64,000 bases of DNA from Clostridiales bacterium (GCA_031261985.1 JAISIR010000018.1:55343-119342), one strand, 5' to 3'; numbered from the stretch's first letter, positions 1 through 8,457 are shown. Numbers and translations: made by a program. The notes: generated from the sequence alone by a model not told the origin.

Positions 1-524
1 ATTGGTAGAAGTTCACCTTTACTATAGATAGCAATTTCGCCAACGCTTAGCTTTTCCCTAGCAGCGGGGAAAATTGCAATATATCGGCTATCGAAATCGT
101 AATCGTGGGCGTTCCAGGCAAAGCAGCTGCCACTATTTAGCGGAACAGATTCGGTAATATCTCTGTTCAATCGATAAGGTGGAACGCTAATCCAACTTTG
201 GGCGTCGTTAGCTGCATAAATGTAGTATTTGCCTGTGTCGACGCCAAAATATGTGCTGATTCTATCGACATGGCGAACGCTTTTTAAATCTATAACAAGT
301 GGATTATTTGCATCTATTGTCTGAAAAGTTTGAGGCGCGCTTGTATCGCCTAGACGGATAAAAGCTAATGCCGCGTACACGATAATAATTGCGACTAAAA
401 TGGGAATAGTCCACGATGAACGCGAATTTTTAATGCTAAAAAACTTATTAGTTATTTGGTTTTTAATGTCAGCGATGTTTACTTTTGAAGTATTTTTTAT
501 GCTCTTTGTTTTAGTTTTTTTCAT
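1..524 (-). CDS. Membrane-anchored protein, N-terminal part (cut by window edge)
   Basis: This reading frame is absent from the ORF track because it runs off the left edge. It starts at the ATG complementary to 522-524, behind an AGGTGTG-like ribosome site. The visible 174 residues have a lysine-rich cytoplasmic head (MKKTKTKSIKN), one membrane segment (about residues 36-54, WTIPILVAIIIVYAALAF) and then an extracytoplasmic region ending in a beta-rich stretch (HVDRISTYFGVDTGKYYIY, WISVPPY). The latter recalls galactose-binding or discoidin-like modules placed after the first helix of some large clostridial membrane glycosyltransferases. That family assignment is a guess, because the catalytic part lies outside the window. 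Confidence 0.6.
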   Translation of the reverse strand, partial: MKKTKTKSIKNTSKVNIADIKNQITNKFFSIKNSRSSWTIPILVAIIIVYAALAFIRLGDTSAPQTFQTIDANNPLVIDLKSVRHVDRISTYFGVDTGKYYIYAANDAQSWISVPPYRLNRDITESVPLNSGSCFAWNAHDYDFDSRYIAIFPAAREKLSVGEIAIYSKGELLP

Positions 525-639
525 AAGTCACACCTGTATAATTTTTTTGAAATAAGACAATAATAAAAGTAAATCTATTACATTTTGGGTAAATTTTTCT
601 ATTTTTATGAAAAATGCCCTACAAAAGGAGTATGAAATT

Positions 640-1143
640 ATGAGTAAAAGAATTACCGCAATTTTTAACAGTCAGCGCGCAGCGCATGAAGCAACCGAGA
701 GAATTCGCAAGTTTGGTATCCCTACCGAAAGCGTATCCATTGTTACTAAAGAAGATACCAAGGGTGAGGGGTTCAGGAATGAGCATAGTTTCGGCTCGAA
801 CCAATCAAGCGGTGAAAACATTAGTGATAACATTAGCGATGGCACGCGAAACGGTGCGCTAATTGGGGCGGCTGCAGGGCTACTTGCTGGTTTGGGAAGC
901 ATTGCTGTGCCTGGGCTTGGCGTTATTGCTGCGGCTGGGCCTATTGCCGGGCTACTAGGTGGCGCGGTAACAGGCGGAGTTGTTGGTGCGTTGGTAGATT
1001 TAGGTATCCCCGAGGAAAAAGCTCGCGAGTATGAGGGGGATATAAAATCTGGCAAAGTGTTATGGAGCATGGATTTCGACGACAGTTACGATGAAAAAGT
1101 AATGCATTGTCTGCGTGAATCTGGCGCCGAAAAGGTATACTAA
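640..1143 (+). CDS. General stress protein 17M/YflT-like with glycine-rich hydrophobic core
   Basis: The 167-residue product has an N-terminal alpha/beta domain (ITAIFNSQRAAHEATERIRK) like YflT/general stress protein 17M, a Gly/Ala-rich hydrophobic middle (about residues 75-120) that could insert in or lie on a membrane, and a C-terminal repeat of the fold (LGIPEEKAREYEGDIKSGKVL). The ORF track starts at 607. I prefer the ATG at 640 because AAGGAG ends 10 bases before it. It is a single-gene unit closed by a strong hairpin terminator at 1208-1232. In relatives such proteins are induced by general stress; the molecular function is unknown. Confidence 0.7.
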   Translation: MSKRITAIFNSQRAAHEATERIRKFGIPTESVSIVTKEDTKGEGFRNEHSFGSNQSSGENISDNISDGTRNGALIGAAAGLLAGLGSIAVPGLGVIAAAGPIAGLLGGAVTGGVVGALVDLGIPEEKAREYEGDIKSGKVLWSMDFDDSYDEKVMHCLRESGAEKVY

Positions 1144-1207
1144 GAATTTAAATTGATTTCTGGGTAACGCTAAAAATTGTTAAAACTGGATTGATTGTTT
1201 ACACATG

Positions 1208-1232
1208 CTCCCCTTTTTAGGGGAGTTTTTTT
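1208..1232 (+). terminator. Rho-independent terminator of the stress-protein gene
   Basis: CTCCCC and GGGGAG form a perfect stem around a 6-base loop, followed by seven T. It lies about 65 bases after the stop codon. Confidence 0.9.
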
Positions 1233-1257
1233 GCCCAGTTTAAGCATTTGCTAAAAC

Positions 1258-2919
1258 CTACTCACTAACGCTGTCCTCTTTCTCAAGCAATTTAAGCTCT
1301 ATACTATCGATATCTTCAGAGTTCTCGCTAAAATGTATTCTACCTTTTTTGATGATTTTAATATCGGCAATCGGGAAGGTAAACAGCCCGTCGTTATTAT
1401 TATCAAGCTTAACTTTTACCAGCCCGCGCAAGACAGACATGCCTGTTACAACGCCTTTACCGCTAGGAGTTTCCACGATTGCATCGTACCCTGGCATTTT
1501 TTGAAGAAGCTCTGAGTAGGAATCTTGCTCGTACTTTAGGCAGCACATAAGCCTGCCACAAACGCCCGAAAGCTTGGTTGGGTTAAGCGAAAGCCCTTGC
1601 TCTTTTGCCATGGTAATAGATACCGATGTAAAATTATGCAGGAAGGAGCTGCAACATAACGGAACACCGCAAACACCGATTCCGCCAAGCATTTTAGCTT
1701 CGTCACGCACACCAATTTGCCTAAGTTCTATGCGCGTTCTAAAAGTAGATGCTAGCGTTTTAACTAATTCTCTAAAATCGACGCGTCCATCGGCGGTAAA
1801 ATAAAAGAGTAGTTTTTCCCTGTCTAACGTGTAATATGCAGAAGTAAGTTTCATGCTAAGGTTATGCTGACGAATTTTCTTGAGGCAAACATCAAACGCA
1901 TCTTTAGCCTTTTTGCGATTCTCGTGGGCATTGGTATCGTCAGCTTCGGTGGCTTTTCGCACAATTTGTTCAAACGGTTTAACCGAACGACGAATATTTA
2001 CCACTTCGCCAATTTCCATGCCTCGATTCGTGATAGCAACAACCCTGTCGCCCTGCTTGCACTCGACACCATCGCAAGGGGAGTAATAGGCAACTTTGTA
2101 CTTATTGCTGTCGAATTTTATTCCATAAATTGTGTAATCGCCAATGATTTCATCATTTCCATCGTCATCTGCTTGTTGCAAAAATGCTAAATTATGCTCG
2201 GCGACTATATCGCTTGTATCATCGGTAAACGCAGGGCTTGTCACAATATTTTCGCCACTTGTTGCATCAAAATTTTCAGCGTTTATGTAATCTTTATTAA
2301 ACTCATCGCTTTGCTTAGTGGCGTCACTTTGCTTAAAAGTGTCGCCTTGTTTAGTGAAATCGCTCTGCTTAGGCATAAATTGTTGATTGCGAAAACCCTT
2401 GGCAGGATTGGCATCGGAATTTCGATTCCCACCAAATTTTTGTCCGAACTTTTGACGATTCGGCTTGCGTTTGTTATAATTTGCATCTGAGTCCGTCGCT
2501 ACATTATTGCTATCGATTCTTTTGCGCGAATCGGTATTATTTGCAGAATTTTCTGACGTTTTTTTATTGAATCCTCTGCGTTTTTTATTATGAAAATTAT
2601 TTTTTCTAGAAAATGAATGCTTGCTTTCATCACTACCGTTTTCGGATTTAGCCGCCCAAGGCTTGCTATCTGGCTTTTTAAAACCCTGCGAATTTTTGTC
2701 GGCAACCCCTTTGTTGGCAACCCCGCCTTTAAAACGACTTTCGCCTTTTGAACCATCTTCATTTTTAGAACCGGTTTTAAAACCAGGCGCGCCTTTGTTA
2801 CCGGGCGCGTTTTTAAAGTTCGAGCCGTTTTTAGAGCCAAAACCGCCCTTGGAGCCAAAGAAAAATGGGCTTGCGGATTTATCTCGATTTTTATTTTTAT
2901 CCTTGTTTTCGTACATCAA
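1258..2919 (-). CDS. ricT: PSP1-domain regulator RicT (YaaT) with long disordered N-terminus
   Basis: The C-terminal 280 residues are a PSP1/YaaT (RicT) protein. They carry the family signature GGIGVCGVPLCC and the second cysteine cluster LSGVCGRLMCCLKYE. In Bacillus, RicT forms the RicAFT complex that binds [4Fe-4S] clusters and stimulates RNase Y processing and developmental phosphorelays. The first 250 or so residues are unusual: a low-complexity Gly/Lys/Asn/Ser tract with repeated FKxGS and KQSDxTK units, which about doubles the normal 270-290 residue length. The start overlaps the end of holB by 23 bases, so the two are translationally coupled. The holB-ricT pairing is conserved in Firmicutes and supports the call. 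Confidence 0.88.
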   Translation of the reverse strand: MMYENKDKNKNRDKSASPFFFGSKGGFGSKNGSNFKNAPGNKGAPGFKTGSKNEDGSKGESRFKGGVANKGVADKNSQGFKKPDSKPWAAKSENGSDESKHSFSRKNNFHNKKRRGFNKKTSENSANNTDSRKRIDSNNVATDSDANYNKRKPNRQKFGQKFGGNRNSDANPAKGFRNQQFMPKQSDFTKQGDTFKQSDATKQSDEFNKDYINAENFDATSGENIVTSPAFTDDTSDIVAEHNLAFLQQADDDGNDEIIGDYTIYGIKFDSNKYKVAYYSPCDGVECKQGDRVVAITNRGMEIGEVVNIRRSVKPFEQIVRKATEADDTNAHENRKKAKDAFDVCLKKIRQHNLSMKLTSAYYTLDREKLLFYFTADGRVDFRELVKTLASTFRTRIELRQIGVRDEAKMLGGIGVCGVPLCCSSFLHNFTSVSITMAKEQGLSLNPTKLSGVCGRLMCCLKYEQDSYSELLQKMPGYDAIVETPSGKGVVTGMSVLRGLVKVKLDNNNDGLFTFPIADIKIIKKGRIHFSENSEDIDSIELKLLEKEDSVSE

Positions 2920-3592
2920 TATTCTCCATCTTTTGGTAAATTTTTAGAACTAAATTATTTACAACATTGGCGTACCCTACATTTTGCTTTAAATATCTAA
3001 CAGCATTTGAAATCTCTTTTAATGCGACACTTGCATGGAATTTTACGTTGTCATCGGCAGAATCTTCTAGTTTTTGAGCGTATAACTGTTCTAGATAACT
3101 CATAACCGCAAATTTATCGGTTTTTAACGAATTCAAGTAATTTATCGCCCTATAAGCGTTGGGATAATTTTTACATTCTAGTACATACGAAAGCTTATGT
3201 TTTGTGTCATCGTCTAGGTTTACATCGGTTTTATCATCACTTAGCATCAATTGGCAGCGCGAACGAATAGTCGGCAGCAAAAGATTATGGTTGCCTATTA
3301 AGAAAAAAGTACAAAACGCAGGTGGTTCCTCTAAAACTTTAAGCAAGGCATTTTGCGCCTCGGCAAGCATTAAATCTGCCTGAGGGATAACAAAAACCTT
3401 GGAATCGCCATAAGGTGCTATAGGCACGATGTCTAAAAAATTGCGCACACCCTCGACGGTAAGTGCGGGCTTATCCGCTTTATCGGCATCAAAATTTTGG
3501 TTAGTGACCTCTAAAAAATCGTAATCACTTGTTACCAAATTTTTAGCATGAGCGTATGCTTTATCTTTATTATTATAAATAAATGCGTGCAA
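2897..3592 (-). CDS. holB: DNA polymerase III delta' subunit, short form
   Basis: This is a clamp-loader subunit. The diagnostic segment is NALLKVLEEPPAFCTFFLIG followed by LLLPTIRSRCQ, which matches the AAA+ delta'/DnaX core. The protein is only 231 residues and lacks the N-terminal P-loop part; delta' does not need ATP binding, and short forms occur in Clostridia. The start codon is TTG at 3592, with GGTGA a few bases upstream. It is the first gene of an operon with ricT, and its upstream region is shared divergently with dpaA. Confidence 0.82.
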   Translation of the reverse strand: MHAFIYNNKDKAYAHAKNLVTSDYDFLEVTNQNFDADKADKPALTVEGVRNFLDIVPIAPYGDSKVFVIPQADLMLAEAQNALLKVLEEPPAFCTFFLIGNHNLLLPTIRSRCQLMLSDDKTDVNLDDDTKHKLSYVLECKNYPNAYRAINYLNSLKTDKFAVMSYLEQLYAQKLEDSADDNVKFHASVALKEISNAVRYLKQNVGYANVVNNLVLKIYQKMENIDVRKQG

Positions 3593-3647
3593 AAAGTATC
3601 ACCACTATTATTGTAATGGTTTATTGTCAATTTGTCAAGTGTAAACT

Positions 3648-3676
3648 CACATATTTTTTAATTTTACCATATAATA
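3648..3676 (+). promoter_or_regulatory. Putative SigK promoter of dpaAB
   Basis: CACA (3648-3651), a 16-base spacer, then CATATAATA (3668-3676) fit the SigK pattern mACm-16-CATAnnnTA. It lies about 50 bases before dpaA. In Bacillus the orthologous spoVF operon is transcribed by SigK in the mother cell, so motif and target agree. Confidence 0.6.
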
Positions 3677-3729
3677 ATTTAGATATCTAAAATAAGATTA
3701 CATTTATTGATATAAAGGCGGATGTTTTT

Positions 3730-4611
3730 ATGAAAACTTTCTTGATTTATGGAGGAGATATGCGTCAAATTATGTTGGCTAAGCTTTTAAAGGCTGATGG
3801 GCATAATGTGATTATTTGTGGGTTCGACATGCAAAATGTGCTTTCTAATAGTGGGTTCGAGAATACATCTAACGTCGATTTAGCCATTAAAGCTTCGGAT
3901 TATATTATTCTACCGCTGCCATCTACCATAAGTGATGATATTGTGAATACAAAGTTTAACGCTACAGAGCTGAGTTTTTCGGCTATATTAGGGTCATTAG
4001 GCAAAGCACAAGAGATTTACGCAGGCATGGTAACGCCGACGATGTACAATTTATGCAAAGCTAAAGATGTTTATATTTATGACTATTTTACGCGCGAAGA
4101 GTTGCAAGTTGCAAATGCTATCCCCACGGCAGAGGGCGCATTAGCAGTTGCAATTAAAGAGACACCTACAACAATTAACGGTAGTAAATCGATAGTGTTG
4201 GGGTATGGTCGGATAGGCAAAATTCTTTCTAAAATGCTATATAGTTTGGGTGGCGATGTTACCGTTTGTGCGCGCAAGCCAGAGGACTTCTCGTGGATTA
4301 AAGCTAATGGGTACACGCCGCTGCATATTGATGACTTGAATAAGGAAATCTGCAATTATTCGCTAATTTTCAACACGGTTCCTGCTAAAATTTTAAACCA
4401 TAAAATGCTAAAGCAAGTAAGCCGAAAAAGTTTAGTGGTAGACTTAGCATCTAAGCCAGGAGGGGTGGATTTTGAGGCAGCAGCACAGTTAGGGATAAAT
4501 GTGCATTGGGCGTTATCTCTGCCCGGGAAGGTTGCCCCCGAGACATCTGCGCTTATAATCAAAGACACGATATCTAATATGATAAAAGAAACAGAGGTGA
4601 AAAAGAGGTGA
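3730..4611 (+). CDS. dpaA: Dipicolinate synthase subunit A
   Basis: The 293-residue protein is SpoVFA/DpaA. With DpaB it makes dipicolinic acid from dihydrodipicolinate in the mother cell late in sporulation. An N-terminal domain (LIYGGDMRQIMLAKLL) is followed by a nucleotide-binding Rossmann fold with SIVLGYGRIGKILSKML near residues 155-172 and a conserved C-terminal segment, VVDLASKPGGVDFEAA. The length is normal. The start has GGCGG about 8 bases upstream. It overlaps dpaB by four bases (GTGA), so the two subunits are translationally coupled. Confidence 0.95.
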   Translation: MKTFLIYGGDMRQIMLAKLLKADGHNVIICGFDMQNVLSNSGFENTSNVDLAIKASDYIILPLPSTISDDIVNTKFNATELSFSAILGSLGKAQEIYAGMVTPTMYNLCKAKDVYIYDYFTREELQVANAIPTAEGALAVAIKETPTTINGSKSIVLGYGRIGKILSKMLYSLGGDVTVCARKPEDFSWIKANGYTPLHIDDLNKEICNYSLIFNTVPAKILNHKMLKQVSRKSLVVDLASKPGGVDFEAAAQLGINVHWALSLPGKVAPETSALIIKDTISNMIKETEVKKR

Positions 4612-5210
4612 AAATTGCTGGCAAAACAATAGGGTTCGCTATTACAGGCTCGTATTGTACTCACGCAAAAACTTTACCTATAGTTACACAATTTGTACAA
4701 AATGGTGCAAAAGTTATACCTATATTATCAGAGAATGTTGCTATTACTGACACACGTTTTGGACGTGCAGAAGATTTAATTGACCAACTTTTTAAGGCGA
4801 CGGGGTATAATCCCATCACTTCTATAAACGGGGCAGAGCCAATTGGACCTAAAGAAATGTTGGACGCGCTTGTGATTGCGCCATGCACAGGTAATACTTT
4901 AGCCAAAATGGCAAATGGTGTAACCGACACAAGTGTTACTATGGCAGCAAAAGCGCATATTAGGAATAATCGTCCTGTTATAATTGCAATTTCTACTAAC
5001 GATGGGTTAGGAAATAGCTGCAAAAACATAGGTGCATTACTTAATATGAAAAATATTTATTTTGTTCCTTTTGGGCAAGACGACCCTATAAATAAAAATA
5101 ATTCACTTGTTGCACATTTTGATTACATTTTACAATCTACCGAAAAAGCCTTGGATAGCTCACAGATTCAGCCAATTGTTAAAGAGTATGTGAGCGACGC
5201 TATAGTATAA
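4608..5210 (+). CDS. dpaB: Dipicolinate synthase subunit B
   Basis: The 200-residue product is the flavoprotein-like SpoVFB/DpaB (IGFAITGSYCTHAKTLPIV; APCTGNTLAKMANGVTDTSV), the partner of DpaA in dipicolinate synthesis. The start codon is GTG at 4608, inside the dpaA stop region, with GAGGTGAAAAAGAGG giving the ribosome site. The operon ends at the hairpin at 5267-5300. Spore DPA import would also need SpoVA proteins; only spoVAC is seen in this window. Confidence 0.95.
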   Translation: MKIAGKTIGFAITGSYCTHAKTLPIVTQFVQNGAKVIPILSENVAITDTRFGRAEDLIDQLFKATGYNPITSINGAEPIGPKEMLDALVIAPCTGNTLAKMANGVTDTSVTMAAKAHIRNNRPVIIAISTNDGLGNSCKNIGALLNMKNIYFVPFGQDDPINKNNSLVAHFDYILQSTEKALDSSQIQPIVKEYVSDAIV

Positions 5211-5266
5211 TTTAAGTATTTTATGTGTATGTTAATTTACTAGAATTTTATATCTTATGAATAATT

Positions 5267-5300
5267 AAAGCTCACGTGAAATTATACGCGAGCTTTTATT
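5267..5300 (+). terminator. Terminator after dpaAB
   Basis: AAAGCTC and GAGCTTT pair, with additional partial pairing inside, followed by TTTATT. It is a moderately strong intrinsic terminator. Confidence 0.7.
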
Positions 5301-5334
5301 AATATTTTAATCATATAATATTTTTATTTTACTA

Positions 5335-5375
5335 TTGACATATTACGTATATTATGATATAATTATTATGTAATA
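5335..5375 (+). promoter_or_regulatory. SigA promoter with overlapping operator for toxin-antitoxin pair
   Basis: A perfect consensus promoter is present: TTGACA (5335-5340), 17 bases, TATAAT (5358-5363). An inverted repeat, TATTACGTA at 5341-5349 and its near-complement ending GTAATA at 5375, brackets the -10 box. That is the expected position for an autorepressing antitoxin. Confidence 0.8.
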
Positions 5376-5396
5376 TTAGTATGGGAGATGTTTTAT

Positions 5397-5684
5397 ATGA
5401 TTATAATTAAACCTTCGGCTGCTATCCGCAACAACTATAACGAAATCTCGCGCATTTGCAAAGAAACTGGCGAACCTGTTTACCTAACAAAAAATGGTGA
5501 GGGCGATTTGGTTGTGCTTGATATTAGAGCGTATACAATGCAAAAAGAAAAACTTGATTTAGAGGCTAAACTTATGCAGATTAGAGATGCTCGCAAAAAT
5601 GGTTCAATGAAGTCTTACACTTTAGAAGAATTAAAAGAGAACATGGACAATATCGTGAGAGAGGCCGAAGAGAATGAAAAATAA
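5397..5684 (+). CDS. Type II antitoxin, Phd/YefM family
   Basis: The 95-residue protein has the Phd/YefM fold pattern (IIIKPSAAIRNNYNEISRICK, then EPVYLTKNGEGDLVVLDI), a DNA-binding N-terminal half and a charged C-terminal tail that would wrap the toxin. The ORF track begins at 5388, but GGGAG at 5383-5387 is properly spaced for the ATG at 5397. It overlaps the toxin gene by 11 bases. Phd-type antitoxins bind their own promoter, consistent with the inverted repeat across the -10 box. Confidence 0.9.
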   Translation: MIIIKPSAAIRNNYNEISRICKETGEPVYLTKNGEGDLVVLDIRAYTMQKEKLDLEAKLMQIRDARKNGSMKSYTLEELKENMDNIVREAEENEK

Positions 5685-5979
5685 CATTATAATCAGCCCT
5701 GATGCCTATAAGGATATTAGTCGACATGTAAAGTTTCTATCGATGATATCTGCTTCTGCTGCTAACAAACTTAATAATGAGTTTTATACCTATATTAAAA
5801 GCCTTGAAGAGAATCCATTGCGCAACCCTATTTTTTTGGTTGAAAATGTTGATATAAAATATCGCAAATTATTTGTTCCTAAGAGATACATAATTCTTTA
5901 CGAGGTAGAAGATGATAACGTGTATGTTGATTACGTTATCGATTGCAGGCAATCGAACTCGTGGTTGCTAGATTTTTAA
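5674..5979 (+). CDS. Type II toxin, RelE/ParE superfamily
   Basis: The 101-residue product has the compact RelE/ParE pattern: IIISPDAYKDISRHVKFL, then a helix pair and the beta strands YRKLFVPKRYIILYEVEDDNVYVDYVIDCR. RelE-type toxins cleave ribosome-bound mRNA and ParE-type toxins poison gyrase; the sequence alone does not decide which. It follows the antitoxin with an 11-base overlap and shares its promoter. A bidirectional terminator follows. Confidence 0.87.
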   Translation: MKNNIIISPDAYKDISRHVKFLSMISASAANKLNNEFYTYIKSLEENPLRNPIFLVENVDIKYRKLFVPKRYIILYEVEDDNVYVDYVIDCRQSNSWLLDF

Positions 5980-6023
5980 CTGGTTTCCCCTTATATTTTT
6001 TCTAATTATCATATACTTTAAAC

Positions 6024-6059
6024 AAAAAAGGAGCAGGAAGAATTTCCCGCTCCTTTTTT
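6024..6059. terminator. Bidirectional terminator between toxin and SLH genes
   Basis: AAAAAAGGAGC pairs with GCTCCTTTTTT, with partial extension of the stem. The A and T tracts on both sides allow it to end both the plus-strand toxin operon and the minus-strand SLH gene. Confidence 0.88.
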
Positions 6060-6104
6060 ATAATATCCAAGTTTATTAACTCATGTAGTTAATTACTGAA
6101 GCTG

Positions 6105-8078
6105 TTATCTATCAAGATTAGCAGTTGCCCAAACACCATCTGTGCAAGTCCATTCTTCAAAGTCCAATATCGTTACCGTGCAGTTCTCAGCACTAAAGAA
6201 TCCTGGTCCATCAAGTGCTAGAGCTGTGGTGTAATCTCCTCCAGTTATACCAAGTAAAGCTGCAAAAGCTTCAAAATCTTCTACATTAGCAAATGTTAGC
6301 GCTCCATCTAGTCCAATTTTAGTCCCTGTTGCTAGAGATAATTGGTTAGCAGCATAATCTAGTGTCATCGAGATATTGCCACTTGTTAAATCTGCTTTCG
6401 GTGCAGCACCACCAAGAATTTCTGTAGAAGTATTGACTCTAAAGATAGCACTCGGGCTTAAATTAACAGTGACATCGTCTAGGGTAGCGTCTGTATCTAC
6501 CACAAGTGCGCTATCGGCAGCAGAAAGATTAATTTCGCCCGCACCGCTGGTTGTTATATCGCCAGTGATTGTTAATCCTGTATATGCAGGTACATTTATT
6601 GGTTTGGTAATTACTAAAGTACTAAATGCAGGGGCAGCAGGAGAAGGAGGTAAATCGATTTCTGTAACGGCAGGGTCTGCAAGTGCAGCTGCAAGCTCAT
6701 CGTTAAACTGATCTCCTTCTGATATAGTTGCAACATCCATTTTCTTCCAAACTAAGTCACCAGTGGCTCCAACTTCTTTTTCTGTATATAAGTATTTGCC
6801 AGTTTCGCTAGCGTTTACAGTGCTTGCGCCGTCCCAAATTGAGAATCCCGTAGGAACATTGGTAAACTCTATCGTTGCGCCTTCAGCAGGTAGCATGTTG
6901 CCAGTTCCTCTAAATTCAAGGCTACCTGTTACTAAATTACCTTGAAGGTTAAGTGTTGCATCGCGTACTTGTAAATGGGCAACTGATACCGTAACACCTG
7001 CACCGATAACTAAGTTATTGCCATCGTTAACCGCTATACCTTTTGTTGGGTATGTTAGGTCTTCATCTGCAGTTATAGGTTCCAATAACGCAACACCATT
7101 TGAGTAGCTTTTTGCCATTGCAGTTGCTAATTCTGCTTTATTTTTTACAGGAAGGTAGCAGCTACCGTTGTTGGTGATGAATGAATCGCCAGTTACGGTT
7201 ACACCATAACCAAAATCAACCTCGCCAAAATTACCTATAGTTAGCGTTCCAGCTTCAGTTGCAGTTAAGTCTTTGTTTATCTCTACAATTTCGTAGTTAT
7301 CTTCATCTGTGCCATTAATTGTAATTGGCGCACCTATGATAACTTCAGTGACGATGTCGTTAGTTTGTGCGGCAATTAATTCTTCTAGATTATAAACAGT
7401 TAAAGCTTCAGGCGAATTATTTTGGCCGTTATTGCCAGCGTTTGTACCGCCTGGGTAATAAATAATCACGTTTTTACCAGAGTTCTCGTGAGTTCTGTTA
7501 TAGCTAACTTGAGAGAACTCGCCAAAAGTGATGCTATCGTTAGGGTTAAAGTTGCCGTTCTCGTCGCCTTTTACAAAGCTATTCTCTGCCATTGCAATAA
7601 TTAAGCCTTTCGCCCAATCAGGAAGAGTGTCTTCGTCATTTAACAGCCCTGTTTTAGTGCTTGGTGCAATGCCATACGCACGCGCCATAACAACAACGCT
7701 TTCTACGCGAGAGATTGTTCCGTCGGGGTTGAAGGTTCCGTCGCCATTACCTTCGATTAAACCGCCCATAAGCCCTGCCATTATATAATTGTAGTACCAG
7801 GTGCCTTTATAGACGTCAGCAAAAGGATTATCGCCTAAAATTGTAGGTGTAAGCCCGCGCATTCTGCACATCATGGTAATAAATTCTGCTCTAGACATGG
7901 TGCCTTCTGGGTTAACGTTGCCGTTCTCGTCGCCAACTATCCACCCACGAGTTATTGCGTATTGAATCGGAGTGTTCGCCCAAGAGTTAGGGTCGGTTAT
8001 TTGAGTCGCTTGCACTTGAGCCGGAATTAAACCGATTATTAGCGCAAACAATGTAACCAATGCTGAGATTTTTTTCAT
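6105..8078 (-). CDS. Secreted S-layer homology (SLH) domain protein
   Basis: The 657-residue protein starts with a signal peptide (MKKISALVTLFALIIGLIPA, cleavage near AQVQA). Three SLH repeats follow in residues 25-200 (WANTPIQYAITRGWIVGDENG; ADVYKGTWYYNYIMAGLMGG; LPDWAKGLIIAMAENSFVKG). SLH domains anchor proteins to pyruvylated wall polysaccharide. Residues 220-657 are acidic, Thr/Gly/Ala-rich, with beta-helix-like repeats and no enzyme motif that I recognise. Its own promoter (8130-8158) and AGGAGAG ribosome site suggest a single-gene unit. The CsaB domain encoded at 61.9 kb would make the wall ligand it needs. Confidence 0.88.
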   Translation of the reverse strand: MKKISALVTLFALIIGLIPAQVQATQITDPNSWANTPIQYAITRGWIVGDENGNVNPEGTMSRAEFITMMCRMRGLTPTILGDNPFADVYKGTWYYNYIMAGLMGGLIEGNGDGTFNPDGTISRVESVVVMARAYGIAPSTKTGLLNDEDTLPDWAKGLIIAMAENSFVKGDENGNFNPNDSITFGEFSQVSYNRTHENSGKNVIIYYPGGTNAGNNGQNNSPEALTVYNLEELIAAQTNDIVTEVIIGAPITINGTDEDNYEIVEINKDLTATEAGTLTIGNFGEVDFGYGVTVTGDSFITNNGSCYLPVKNKAELATAMAKSYSNGVALLEPITADEDLTYPTKGIAVNDGNNLVIGAGVTVSVAHLQVRDATLNLQGNLVTGSLEFRGTGNMLPAEGATIEFTNVPTGFSIWDGASTVNASETGKYLYTEKEVGATGDLVWKKMDVATISEGDQFNDELAAALADPAVTEIDLPPSPAAPAFSTLVITKPINVPAYTGLTITGDITTSGAGEINLSAADSALVVDTDATLDDVTVNLSPSAIFRVNTSTEILGGAAPKADLTSGNISMTLDYAANQLSLATGTKIGLDGALTFANVEDFEAFAALLGITGGDYTTALALDGPGFFSAENCTVTILDFEEWTCTDGVWATANLDR

Positions 8079-8129
8079 TGTTGTACTCTCCTAAAAAATA
8101 TATTTGTAAATGTTAATTTACTTATGGTA

Positions 8130-8158
8130 AGTATATACTAATGGATTGAAATTGTCAA
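8130..8158 (-). promoter_or_regulatory. SigA promoter of the SLH gene
   Basis: On the minus strand: TTGACA (complement of 8153-8158), 17 bases, TATACT (complement of 8130-8135). It lies about 50 bases before the ATG. Confidence 0.8.
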
Positions 8159-8273
8159 TAGCTTTTTTAAAATTATGTATAGTTTGTTGGTAATTTTTGC
8201 AAATAATGTAATATTATATAAATAATACGCTTCGGCGAAATGAATCCGCCTGCGCTTCTAAAGTTATTTGGCT

Positions 8274-8306
8274 GTTTTTGGCGACAAGCTGCCAAAAACT
8301 TTTTTA
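8274..8306 (+). terminator. Orphan plus-strand terminator, possible small RNA end
   Basis: GTTTTTGGC and GCCAAAAAC form a perfect 9-base-pair stem followed by seven T, the best terminator shape in this gap. No plus-strand gene precedes it. An upstream CGC-TTCG-GCG mini-hairpin at about 8228-8237 suggests a short transcript between about 8220 and 8306, but I see no convincing promoter for it. Confidence 0.6.
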
Positions 8307-8329
8307 TATTATAATTTTTGCTAAAGCTA

Positions 8330-8358
8330 TTGACAAATCTATTTAAATTTGGTATAAT
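8330..8358 (+). promoter_or_regulatory. SigA promoter of the antisense RNA
   Basis: TTGACA (8330-8335), 17 bases, TATAAT (8353-8358), with TGG just before the -10 box giving an extended -10. No coding frame follows, which points to a noncoding transcript. Confidence 0.85.
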
Positions 8359-8364
8359 ATAAGT

Positions 8365-8457
8365 AGAGATAAAAAAGAGCAAGGCTCGAACGGTTATGCT
8401 CAAAAAACTTGGTTAATTAAAATAACCGCATCCTTTGTGCAGGGCGGTTATTTTTTT
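8365..8457 (+). ncRNA. Antisense RNA antitoxin of a type I toxin-antitoxin locus
   Basis: A transcript from the promoter at 8330 would start near 8365 and end at the terminator at 8457, about 93 nt. It contains no open frame with a ribosome site. It begins with a GAGCA/TGCTC hairpin (8377-8401). Its 3' terminator overlaps the stop codon and 3' end of the convergent small hydrophobic peptide gene. This is the architecture of TxpA/RatA- and Fst-type loci, where the antisense RNA pairs with the 3' end of the toxin mRNA. The RNA is inferred from sequence only. Confidence 0.68.
8419..8457. terminator. Shared bidirectional terminator of toxin mRNA and antisense RNA
   Basis: AATAACCGC and GCGGTTATT pair. 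A seven-T tail follows on the plus strand and TTTTAATT on the minus strand. The toxin stop codon (8448-8450) lies inside one stem arm. Confidence 0.85.

Noticed and set aside
8173-8403. 76-residue minus-strand ORF between the SLH gene and the type I toxin
   Set aside because: It overlaps the antisense RNA, its promoter and an orphan terminator, has no ribosome site and no protein-like composition.
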